Below, in pieces: positions 34,052 to 44,075 of a DNA stretch of 64,000 bases (position 1 is its first letter; each line of letters opens with the position of its first letter). The translations under genes were made by a program, and so were the position numbers. Location of the stretch: assembly GCA_002049455.2 (NCBI GenBank), contig KV918777.1, positions 310,001-374,000 of the forward strand, given 5' to 3'. This DNA is from Porphyra umbilicalis. Taxonomy: Eukaryota; Rhodophyta; Bangiophyceae; Bangiales; Bangiaceae. The notes under the pieces are model-generated. The model did no database searches, was not told the DNA's origin, and saw nothing but the letters and a program-made list of their open reading frames with translations.

Positions 34052-35269
34052 ATGGCCTCGTCGACCGCCTTCTTGACGGCGCCTACCCCCCTCCGTCTGG
34101 ACCGACACTCTTTCCCACTGGCAGCGTCGGCGGCCCCCTCCCGCGTACGTCGCCCCCTGTCTCCTGGTCCACCCCCCACGGGCACCTCCCCCACCCGCGT
34201 TACCCCCACGGCGGCCACCCCCTCCCCGGGCGGCCGCCGCCGCCGCTCCGCCGCGGCCAAGGCGGCCTTTTGGTCGACCGTCGAGGCGCGCGTCGGGGCG
34301 GCCACGCCCGGCCTATCCCGCTTTTGGGCGTTTTGCGAAATCGCCCGCGGGGAGCGCCCCCGCCCGCCGCGGCACACGCTGCCCCCGACCTACCGGCCCG
34401 GCCCCGAGGTGTACCCGGGCCTCCCCCCCCCCGTGCCCTACGTCGACACGGCGGGGCTGCGGTGGGCCGACCGCCTCGCCGCCGCCACGCCCGCCATCTG
34501 CGACGAGTTGGTGGCCGTCACGGGCGCGCCCCTGTCGGCGCCGGTGGCGGCGGCGGCGGCGCCGGCCGCGCCGTCGGGCACGACGGCGGCGGCGGCGGCG
34601 GCGCCCGCCGCCGCGGCCTTTCAATCCCACCCCCAAGTGCGCCTCGGCGGCTGGACGGCCCTGCCGCTGCGGTGGGCGGGCGCGCCCGCGGCCGGCTCCC
34701 CCCTCCCCCGCATGCCCGCCACCGCGTCGGCGGTGGCGGGCGCGCCGCTCGCGCCCCGCTCCCTCGCGTTTGCGCGCCAAGCCCCCCACAGCGGCATTGC
34801 CAAACACAGCGACGGCCTCAACTTTATGCTCACGGCGCACCTCGGGTTGGCCGTGCCGGGCGGGCCCGCGGGGCCCGCGTGGATCCGCGTCGGCGGGGAG
34901 CGCCGCGGCTGGGCCGAGGGGGGGGTGCTGCTGCTCGACACGGCCTTTGTGCATGAGACGTGGAACGGGGCGGACGCGCCGCGCGTCGTGCTCGTCGCGG
35001 ACGTGTGGCACCCAGACTTGTCGGCCGCCGAAGTGACCGCCCTCGAAGCGCTCTACGCGGTCGACGCGGAGCGCGCGGCGGCCGAGGCGGACGCGGACGC
35101 GCGGGTGGCGGCCGCCGACGCGGCGGCGGCGGCGGCGGCGGTTGCGGCGGCGGCGGCGGCGGCGGCGGTGGTGGATGGGGGGGGGGGGGCGACGGCGGCG
35201 GTAGCTGGGGGGTGGGGATCGGGCGGACGCGCGCGCGCGTGGTGGGCGCTCCCGTGGCGCCGCGGGTGA
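34052..35269 (+). CDS. Aspartyl/asparaginyl beta-hydroxylase family (2-oxoglutarate, Fe(II) dioxygenase)
   Basis: 405 residues from the ATG at 34052; the frame is open a little further upstream from an ATG-like start at 33983. The C-terminal half matches the AspH family: PHSGIAKHSDGLNFM, then AHLGLAVP with His263, WIRVGGERRGWAEGGVLLLD, and DTAFVHETWN with His301, then RVVLVADVWHPDL. In AspH the two histidines in HLGL and HExWN bind iron and the downstream Arg binds 2-oxoglutarate; all are present. The N-terminus (MASSTAFLTAPTPLRLDRHS, then an Ala/Ser/Arg/Pro-rich stretch) lacks acidic residues and could be an organelle transit peptide, which is inference. The Ala-rich tail after about residue 345 contains a G run and may be mis-framed. 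Confidence 0.85.
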   Translation: MASSTAFLTAPTPLRLDRHSFPLAASAAPSRVRRPLSPGPPPTGTSPTRVTPTAATPSPGGRRRRSAAAKAAFWSTVEARVGAATPGLSRFWAFCEIARGERPRPPRHTLPPTYRPGPEVYPGLPPPVPYVDTAGLRWADRLAAATPAICDELVAVTGAPLSAPVAAAAAPAAPSGTTAAAAAAPAAAAFQSHPQVRLGGWTALPLRWAGAPAAGSPLPRMPATASAVAGAPLAPRSLAFARQAPHSGIAKHSDGLNFMLTAHLGLAVPGGPAGPAWIRVGGERRGWAEGGVLLLDTAFVHETWNGADAPRVVLVADVWHPDLSAAEVTALEALYAVDAERAAAEADADARVAAADAAAAAAAVAAAAAAAAVVDGGGGATAAVAGGWGSGGRARAWWALPWRRG

Positions 35270-36071
35270 AGCCGGGGGGCGGGGGGGGAGGGCAGAGCCA
35301 CGGCGCCGCGCGCGCGTCGCCGTGGCGCGGGTGGCGCGTGGTGGTGCGGTGCCTGGGGACTTGCGCGTTGATGTCAAAGCGCTTGGCACCGCGGCTTTGG
35401 CAAAAGGAGATGAAAAAGCTGAATCTGGGCGCAATCTCGACAAGGACCCTCCCGGCCGGCCCGGCGCGTGCCGGCACCCAGTTGAAGCCCCTCTCTTCCA
35501 GCCTTGCGGCAACGCGGCCGTGAGGTAGAGTGAGGCGATGCGCTTCTGGCAGTAAAAAATACCTGACAAGGTGTCCCGGATACAGTAAGAAACAGCGCAT
35601 CTTCTGAGCTTGGGGGTCCCTTTCTCTTCAGCATGGAAAGTCCCCATCCGTGTCTCTCAGGATGGCAAGAAAAAAGCACAAGAACAAATGTTTCCGGGCC
35701 CTCTCAGCCAATCACACAAGGCTGTCTATTGATCCAGAAACGGCCCTGAACTGGGTGGGGGTGTGTGCCTGCGCCGCGCGTGCGTCCGGCCGGCCCGCGA
35801 AAGTCGGGGCCGGCAGAGGCTCGCACCCGACCGCGACGGGCTGGTGATCGTCCTTGCCTCCGCGGCCGTTGCCGCCTCGCCCGCCACTGCCGCCGCCGCC
35901 GCCGCCACCGCCGCCGCTCGACGGCCACCCCTCGTGCCACCTTGGTCGCTCTCTCCCCTCCACGCACACCTGTTCCCCCCTCTGTATTCGGTGGTGCCCG
36001 TGTCGCCCGCCGCCGTGCCCCCTCGCGCGCCCCCGCGGCGGGGCGACCCGTCGGCCGTGCCCCCGCCCGCC
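35270..36071. other. Intergenic, no gene recognised
   Basis: About 800 bp between the hydroxylase stop and the zinc-finger gene start. 35380-35700 has lower GC than its neighbours. No element or RNA gene was identified. Confidence 0.4.
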
Positions 36072-37442
36072 ATGGCGTCGACCGGCGGCGCGTCGGCCGG
36101 CGGCGTCGGCGGCGGCGGCGGGCTCCCCCCCCCACCCCCTGCGCCCGCCGCGGGCGCCCCCCCCACCCCGCAGAGCCGTCGGTGGCCGCGGCGGCAGCGG
36201 CGTGGCTCGTGGCGCACCCCCCCCCCCCGGCTGGGCGTTTACGTCGGTGACCGTCACGGCGGTGCCGCCGGGCGCCCCGCCGCCGCTGCTCAAGGTGTAC
36301 GAGGTGGCGGCGGCGATTGCCGTCGACGGTGAGCCGCCGGCCCCGGGGGCGGCCGTCAAGGCCGAGCCGCTGGCCGCGGCGGCGGCCGGCAAGGCCGAGC
36401 CGCCGCCCCCGGCAATGGCCGTCAAGGCCGAGCCGCCGCCCCCGGCGGTGGCCGTCAAGGCCGAGCCGCCGCCCCCGGGGACGACCGCCAAGGCCGAGCC
36501 GCCGCCCCCGGGGACGACCGCCAAGGCCGAGCCGCCGCCCCCGGGGACGACCGCCAAGGCCGAGCCGCCGCCCCCGGGGACGACCGCCAAGGCCGAGCCG
36601 TCGCCCCCCGTCGCCGCCGGCCACGCGGCGCCGCCGCCGTCGGGTGGGACCGTCCAGGCGCCGCCGCCGCCCCCCGTCGCTGCCGCCACGGCCAAGCCGT
36701 CGCCGCCCGCGGCGGCCGTCAAGGCCGAGCCGCCGCCCCCGGCGGCGGGCGTCGACGCCAAACCGCCGCCGCCCGTTGCCGGCGTCAAGGCCGAACCGGC
36801 GGCGGCGGCGGCGGCCGCCGCGGGCGCGCCGCCGGCCGCCACGTCGGCGCAGCAGCTCGGGGAGCTCCACCGCCGCGGCCGCGCCGCCGCGGCGGGGGGG
36901 GCGGCCGCGCCGGGCGGGGGTGCGGCGCCCGCCGCCGCCGCCGCCGTCAAGGGGGAAGGCGCGGCGGCGGGTGGCGGCGGTGCCGCCGCCGACGCGGCAG
37001 ACGCCGCCGACGTCAAGATGGAGTCGGACTCGTCAGACGAGGAGGTCGACGTCAAGGCCGAGGCGGAGCCAGAGGCGACGGCGCCGGCGGCGGCACTGGC
37101 GGCAGCGGCGGTGGCGGGCGGCAGTGCGGCGGCGGGCGGCGGTGCGGCGGGCGCCGCGTCGACGCGCGCGACGGCGGGGACGGCCGCGCCGTCTGCGCCG
37201 TCGGGCAGCGGTGCGGCGGCCGCCAACGGCGCCGCCGCCCCGTCGTTTGCGCGCCTCGCCGCGCGGCCGCCGGGGCCCGTCCCGCCGCCCCCGCGGCCGG
37301 CGCTGCGGCCGACCGTGTTTGACGGCCTCGCCGGCGGCGCGCCACGGCCGGCCGCTGGCCGCCGCACCGCCGCCGCCGCCGCCGCCGCCGCGGGTGCCGA
37401 CGCGGCCTACATCCCGCTGGGGGAACCGCACGGCTCGGGTGG

Positions 37443-37473
<31 letters not shown>

Positions 37474-37754
37474 GGCGGTGGCGGCGGCGGTCCCGCGGCA
37501 CCCGACGCGGTCGCCCCCCGGCCGCCGTCCCCGCTGCCGAGTAGTGGGGACGGTGTGGGGCCATCCCCCCCGCCCCCCCCCCCCCCTTTGTGCCCCGCAC
37601 GCCCCACAACACGAAAGCGGTGCGGGTGCTGACCAAAACCCAACGCATCAAGCGGTCGCACCCGTCCATGATCGCGTGTGGGTATTGCTCGGACAGGTTT
37701 TACACAAAGAAGGAGCGCGCGCAGCACTACAGCCGCAAGCACTCGCCCGAGTGA
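36072..37754 (+). CDS. Low-complexity C2H2 zinc-finger protein
   Basis: Starts at an ATG in good context at 36072 (GCCATGGCG; MASTGGASAGG) and ends at 37754. The body is Ala/Pro-rich with KAEPPPPGTTA-type repeats, then an acidic patch (MESDSSDEEVDVKAEAEPEA) near 37020, then Ala/Gly runs. The C-terminus is a basic stretch (VLTKTQRIKRSHP) and one C2H2 finger: CGYC, 12 residues, then H, 4 residues, H (QHYSRKH). This suggests a nuclear DNA- or RNA-binding protein. Three frame changes are needed, at C runs near 36158-36165, 36217-36228 and 37573-37586, each in the sense of one missing base. The finger and acidic patch are clear; the frame path through the N-terminal 50 residues is a best guess. 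Confidence 0.65.
36424..36600 (+). repeat. 33-bp coding tandem repeat
   Basis: Units beginning AAGGCCGAG recur exactly every 33 bp (36424, 36457, 36490, 36523, 36556, 36589), encoding KAEPPPPGTTA and close variants inside the zinc-finger protein. Confidence 0.9.
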
Positions 37755-38956
37755 CGGCGGGGCGGCGGGGGCGCGGCGCCGGTGGTGGCGGTGGTGGCGG
37801 CGGGAGGGGGAGGGGGGCAGACGGACGTGGCGGGGACGGGGGCAGGAAGGTGTGTGAATGCGTGGCAACACCGGTATCCGGTTGGGTAGTGGGGTCGGGG
37901 ACGAGGGTGGCGGCTTGACGGCGGGGGGGAAGGACGCTGAGGCGTCTGGGTGTGTGCGGACCGCGCGTTCCCCGGCGGCTTGGCGGCGGGTGCCGCGTGC
38001 CAGGTGGTGTGGTCCCGGCGGATGCGGATATGTGGGCGGCCAGTTGTGACCGCCGCGGCTGTACGGCGGCGGCGGGTGGCTTGCAGCGGCGTGGCCGCCG
38101 ACGACATATGTACGCTTGTCGTGGACGGCGCTGCCTGTGCGGATGTGCTGGCTTGTCCCAGACGACCGTTTGGGGTGGGGGGGGGGAGTAGGTGGACGCC
38201 GCTGACCGTGCGCGGCGTGGTTGCTGCGAAAAATGCGTCCGAGACCTGTGTTGACGCGAGCGGCGCCCGCAGAGTCCGTCGGGCGTTGGGCGGGTTTGTG
38301 TAAGGGTGAGACCGTGTGCAAGGCCCAAGCTCGGGCACGCCTCTTTACCCTTTGGTTGTGTTCGTGTTCACGACCTGCCCAATCGATCCAGCCGATACGT
38401 CTCGACCGCGCTCGCGCTCGACGCGTCCGCTGCTTTGCTCTCATTGATCGTGGCGGTCAGTGCGGATTGGTGGGGAGTCTGCCCCATCGATGGGGCGTCT
38501 GGTTGCCGGTCGCCATGCCGACGACCGTGCCACCCGTTGGCGGTCGGGCGGCGGCGGGGGCGTGCCGGCTGCCGCGGGGCCCACCTGCTCGTACTCGGAC
38601 CTGCGCACGGAGTGGGACAGACAACGGACTTTCCATCCCTACGTCTCACCCAGTGGGGACGCGCGCCGGGCGTCGGAGCACGCACGGACTTTGGAGCGGT
38701 ACCGCCAACAGCGCGCGACCCTCACTGCCATTCACAACCCCACATTGCCAGCGACAACACGAGCTGCCCACCCAACCACCACCGCTCCCTGTCCGAGAAA
38801 TCCCGCCACCCGCCACACACGCGTTTGCCCAATCGCATTCCCTTCATCGCTTGAAGCACCCCGTGCCCACCCACCCACCGCCTGTGTCCGTTCCAGTTGT
38901 CACACAAGCGCAACGCGTACCCTAGGTGGCGGCCACCAACAAGCACATGCGTCACT
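37755..38956. other. Intergenic, no gene recognised
   Basis: About 1.2 kb between the zinc-finger gene and the Cys-rich gene. GC-rich; frames open on both strands look compositional. The last ~150 bp before 38957 are C/A-rich and may be leader sequence. Confidence 0.4.
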
Positions 38957-39292
38957 ATGGGCAACGCGTCGACCATCGCCCGCCGCAAGTCGTTCTGCTT
39001 AACCAGCAGCGTCGCCTCGGCGGTGGTGCTCGCCCTCCCCGTCACCGCCGCGTCGACGGCCACGAAAACCGACGCGGCGCGCAACGACGCGGCGTGCCGG
39101 CGTTGCATCGCGCGGCGGGACCGCCGCATTGGGCGCTGCGTGCGGCGGTACAGGAACTGGCACCAGTCCCTCCGCGGCGCGTGCCGCGACGTGGGCCTCG
39201 TAGAGTTCCACTGGTGCCGCATGCGCTTTTGGTGTTGCCCGGGGGCGCCGAGCAGCAGGTGGACGGCTGACACGATGGCCGCCGTGACGTGA
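38957..39292 (+). CDS. Small secreted Cys-rich protein (111 aa), unrecognised
   Basis: ATG at 38957. An N-terminal basic start and hydrophobic core (SSVASAVVLALPVTAAS) make a convincing signal peptide of about 35 residues. The mature part is short, Arg-rich and has seven cysteines (ACRRC, GRC, GAC, HWC, FWCC). It has an apparent CxxC pair and a CC pair, so a disulfide-stabilised extracellular peptide is plausible. No known family was recognised. It is the only protein-like frame in this stretch and ends just before an ordinary-looking 3' region. Confidence 0.5.
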   Translation: MGNASTIARRKSFCLTSSVASAVVLALPVTAASTATKTDAARNDAACRRCIARRDRRIGRCVRRYRNWHQSLRGACRDVGLVEFHWCRMRFWCCPGAPSSRWTADTMAAVT

Positions 39293-41742
39293 GGGGGGCA
39301 GGTGGAGCGGCTGCGGCTGTGGCCGGGGACCCGTATGCGTGTGGATGTCGGTGGAGGCGGAGGGCGACGTGCATCTGGCGGGGCGGCGTTGAGCTGGTGG
39401 CAGAATATGACACCTGCTGGTGGCGGTACGAGGCCACATTGGCGAGGGGCGAGCGTACTACGTAGTGTGTGGGGCCGCCGAGCATCGAGGACGAGGGGGG
39501 GCCAGAAAACTGCGGTGTGAACATGGCGTTCGTTGCGCGGTGTGCGACGGTGGGTTGGCATTTGGCGACCAAAACGGCTCCTGGTTGCTTGGTCGCTTCG
39601 CCACAGGTGTGCTTGTGGTCTGGACCGTCTCTTGTCGATGAGTGTAGTTCAGTTCGCGTGCTCGCACGCAGTCCAGGACACATCGCGTGCAGAAGCGCTC
39701 GCAATCGCGACCTACACGGGCAGCAAGGGAAGCTGTCGCAAAGGAGCCCAGATATAGTGTGATAGCTTCCCGGTGTTGCCTCTGGTGGCAGGAGTCGAGT
39801 AGCTTGAGGCCCGTTCGCAGACCACTGTCGCAGGCCGTGCATGCATGCACCCGGCAACGTCATTGGCTGGGGTGTGCATGCCCCGTGCATGCGCGGCCAA
39901 CATACGCGGACGGACCGCGTATGTTCGATGGACCGTGCACGGTGCATTCTGCCTCCCATTCGGTGTGCTGGGAGCGAAATCCTAGTAGTTTGTTGTGTAG
40001 GGCAATAATTTTTCTATCTTTGGATTGTCGTCACTCCGGAGCGGGGCGTGTGGCAGCGCGACCAGTCGGGTCGGGACGCAACCGCCAGCACAACAGGATC
40101 CGTACCGATCCCCAGACTTGCGCGCGCTCTTGCTCTGCGCGCACGCTGCCCCGCCAGCCTGTACCCGCCCCCCCCTTTCCCCCATTGCCCCCCATTCACC
40201 TCACACCACCCACACGCCCCCGGTTGGATCTGGCTTTTGAGGATGGCATCCCGCGTTACGGTGGAGGATCTGCGCTCTCTCCTGAGCAGCCGCGGTCTCC
40301 CAACGCGCGGTAATGCATCGCGGCGGCGGCGTTGGTAGCAAACGCCGCCGTCACTGTTTGCCACGCGGGTGGCAACATGGTGCGGCGCAAAAGGGTGGAC
40401 GACCTGAAGGATGTGGAAGGGACCAGGGTATGTGGCCACGTCTCTCAGCAAGTGCCCATGTGCTGTCGGCGACGAGGGCACACCATAACATACTTGGTGT
40501 TCCAAATTGAAAAATTACTTTCCGCAGCTGCACGCTGCGCATAGTTCTTTCGCAGATTGGTGCATGCATGGACGCAGCTGCACAGCTTCTGCGAACGGGC
40601 CTGAGACAATGGCGACGGCAAACGATGGACGTGGCTGGCCTCAAATCGTGACGTGAATGACGCACGTGCTGACAATTGGAAGGCGCCCGTGGCAAGCCAA
40701 GCTCTCTGGAACCGCTCCAAGTACAGTACTCTCCGTCATCTATGCTGTGGCGCGACGTAGCCGTGGCAGCGGTGCTCCCTGACACGAACCGCGCGCGCCA
40801 ACCGACAATCGCGCCGGCCCCACCCAGGCTCTGGAGCAGCCCCGCGTGCACGTATTGATAGCTGTGGAGCAGATCCACCCAATCCCCGTGTTTCAGCCTC
40901 GCGCAAGGGCACTGGTGGCGCCAACACGAATTCCGGAAAGTAGCGGGACGCCAGCAATGCCAGAGTCCCCGCAGGCGCCCATACATGTACAGTAAGTCAG
41001 TCCTGAACCGTACGCCTTGCATAAAGAAGGCCATAACTTGTGGCTGCTCGAAGCAGCAGGTGGGTCAGGAGGTGGGCTCAGGAGCACGAGCCGGGAAGGC
41101 CTATCATATGTTCGATCACGCTGTGATAGAGGAGTGATCGAACTCGAAGTGCCCTCCAACTGCCTGGGTCCTACGTTGCATCTGTGGCACACCTCCCCGC
41201 CGCGTTTGCGTGTTAGCGTGCTCTGGCAGGCGCAACGGTGAAAAGCCCAATGCGAGAGTTGACCCTTGCTGCCGTTTTGGCATCGTTTGCGTCGCACTGT
41301 CATACGCTATCCCAACAAGGTCGACGGGGTCGCTCGCCCAAGGTGGAGCTCTCAATCATTGACTCATGATGAGTCAGCCGGGCTGCCATTCAATTCGGAC
41401 GCAAGGGCGGTGGTGTACGCAGCCGCCTTCTGTGCCATCTGTTCGAGGGCGTGACACATCCATGTCTCGCTTCCTTCCTCCAGCAACGGGTGCCACACAT
41501 ACTGACCATCAGTGTGGGACTGTTGGCACGTCAGCGAATGGACGATGCGAAGCTGGATACCCCACTCTTCCGATGCTGGCTCCATTCTGTCCATACGCAA
41601 AGCGGGCCATTATCGCGGAAGCTACACGAGTGTCGTCGGAGCGGCTACGTTGAGGCGCCAGCCGAGACGGCAGCTGGAGCGATATCACGGGGCACGCTCA
41701 GCTCGGACGTGCGCCCGTGCGCGAACAGCGACGCAAGGAGAG
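39293..41742. other. Intergenic, no gene recognised
   Basis: About 2.4 kb of mixed sequence left of the first pogo copy. Visible structure is limited to short palindromes: AACATACGCGG/CCGCGTATGTT arms at 39899-39925, repeated GTGCATGC motifs at 39838-39892, and TGACTCATGATGAGTCA at 41360-41376. Confidence 0.4.
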
Positions 41743-42169
41743 TACTGTCCCTGACGCAATTCTGGATCAAGAATACTGCTCTGGAGGATAGCGTTGTTGG
41801 ATCTCATCGGAGGAAAGATCTGAAGACAGATCTGAGAAGGCGCTGAGGAGAGCTTTCTTTTGTGTACGGCATGTGCTGCCTTTTTTCTTGTTCTTCTTGT
41901 CCTTTTGGTAGCTCGAAGTTGTGTTTCATTGATGACCTTCCGTGACACGGGCGACGCAACTATGGATCACGGCGAATCGGATTGATTTCGTAGGCTACTT
42001 GGCAACTGTGGACAATCGTCAGTTGGAGCAGGCGATCGTGTTCGATGCGTTGGTCGGTCGTGCTCGCCTCCCCATGCCTGTGCACACAGGACGCGTTGCC
42101 CCCGCGTCAGGACTACGCCATCACCCGAGCCGTTCCACCCCTCCCTGCGGCCAGGTTGGCGCGCCTCGG

Positions 42170-43190
42170 TGGCTCCTTCGCGGCGTCCGCGCCGCCCCAG
42201 CCTGCCACCACGCCGGCACTCCTCGTCGTCGCCGTCGCGGCGGCCGCGCCACCCCACACTGCTACCACGCTGGCACGCCTCGTCGGTGCCGTCGGGGCGG
42301 ACGCGCCGCACTACCATACCACAGCACGGCGCTCGGTATTGTCGTGGCGGTCGCCCCGCCCCACCGTGCGACAACACCTGCGCGCGTCGTCGGTGCCGTC
42401 GCGGTAGCCGCGCCGCCCCACCCTGCCACCACGCCGGCGCGCGCCGTCGCGGCGGCCGCACCACCACACCTCACCACCTCGCTGGCGCGCGTCGTCGGTG
42501 ACGTCGGAGCGGCCGCGCCACCCCACCCTGCCACCACGCCGGCGCGCGCCGTCGCGGAGGCCGCGCCACCCCACCCTACCACCTCGCTGGTGCGCGTCTT
42601 CAGTGCCGTCGGGGCGGCCGCGCCGCCCCATCCCGCCACCACGTCGGCGCGCGCCGTCGCGGCGGCCACACCACCCGGCCCTAACAACTCACTTGTGCGC
42701 GTCCTCAGTGCCGTTGGGGCGGCCGCGCCGCCCCACCCTGCCGCCACGCCGGCGCGCTCCGTCAGGGCGGCGGCGCCACCCCGCCCTACCACATCTCTGG
42801 AGCGCCTCGTCGGTGCCGTCGGGGCGGCCGCGGCCCCCAACCTCGCCACCACGCCGGCGCGCGCCGTCGCGGCGGCGGCGCCACCCCACCCTACCATCTC
42901 GCTGGCGCGCGACGTCGGTGCCGTCGGGGCGGCCGCGCCACCCCACCCTGCCACCACGCCGGCGCGCGCCGTCGCGGCGGCCGCGCCACCCCACGCTGCC
43001 ACCTCACTGGCGCGCCTCGTCGGTGCCGTCGAGGCGACCGCGCCGCCCTACCGTGCCGCAGCGCGGCGCTCGGTTTTGTCGTGGCGGTCGCCTGGCCCCA
43101 CCGCGCCACCACACTGGCGCGCGTCGCCGGTGCCGTCGCGGCGACCGCGCCGCCCCACCCTGCCAGCTGCCCCGCATCTTCGGCTGTGTG
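42170..43190. repeat. ~105-bp minisatellite inside pogo copy A
   Basis: CCACCACGCCGGCGCGC-type anchors recur at about 42424, 42529, 42635, 42739, 42845 and 42949. Because the period is close to a multiple of three, several long frames on both strands stay open across it (up to 484 codons from a GTG). I regard these as by-products of the repeat. Confidence 0.88.
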
Positions 43191-44075
43191 CGCCGCGCCC
43201 ACGCTCGTGTGCTTCTTGGAAGCAGCGTGTTTGCCGCGCTTCCTGGCAGTCCCGGTGGCCTCGACATATGCGGACGCCCGGAACGTGGGCGGATGCTGCG
43301 ATGCGGGCGGTGACCCGCGACGCATGTCTGTGGGGGGGTAGGGGCGGCGGAACTCTGGCGGACCGGTGTGTGCGGCGGGATCGTGGGTTTGGCTGAGGGG
43401 TGATGGGGCTGCGGGTGGTATTCCCATAGTTTTCTCTGCGAGGATGAACAGATCAGAAGGCGACGTTGGTTACAATGTCACATGCTGTGATTGTGGGGGC
43501 TATTCGAGTGGGGGCGAGGGTAACGGGAATGACCATACACTGCCGGGCGCGGAGGGAGAGAGGGGACTGGGTGGCGATACTCCAACGGCCCACCGACCGG
43601 CCGGCCGTCCGTGGGCCTCGAATAATCCGTCGCATTGAGGGAGGTGTCTGAGGCGGCCCTACTGGCGTAGGTCGAGTGGGGAGGCGCGTGGAAAGGAGGG
43701 AGTGGGTGGCAGGGGAGACGTGCGCATTGTTCGCATGTAGCTCCGCGCGGCGTCGTGGTACACCACGGTTACGCCGCGTGCCGGCCGGAGCGTCATGGAC
43801 GAGAAAGATGGGCGCGGCGCCGGGCAGGCGACGACGCTGTTCAGCGGATCTGTCAATACCCGGACGGATACATTGGCTAATTATGCCTCTCATCAAATTT
43901 AACTCTTGAATTTCTACATTGAATGAACGCAATGCATTGGACAAGACGCACTGCAAGCAGCTGCTGACAGTCAATAAGCGTACCAAATACACACTTGACA
44001 CGTCCACATACGAGATACTTCTCATTGTCCACACGAGACCAATTGGCACCAAGAGCACAACCGCTTGCCGATTTA

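Noticed and set aside
35712-37367. Long minus-strand frames with GRRLGLDG-type repeats
   Set aside because: Reverse reading of the 33-bp coding repeat of the zinc-finger gene.
42170-43190. CRISPR-like array
   Set aside because: Units are directly adjacent tandem repeats without unique spacers; the same holds for the arrays at 6594-6906 and 60660-62000.
41942-43396. 484-codon plus-strand frame in the pogo element (and its twin at 52486)
   Set aside because: Starts at GTG and is created by the 105-bp minisatellite, which leaves several frames open on both strands.
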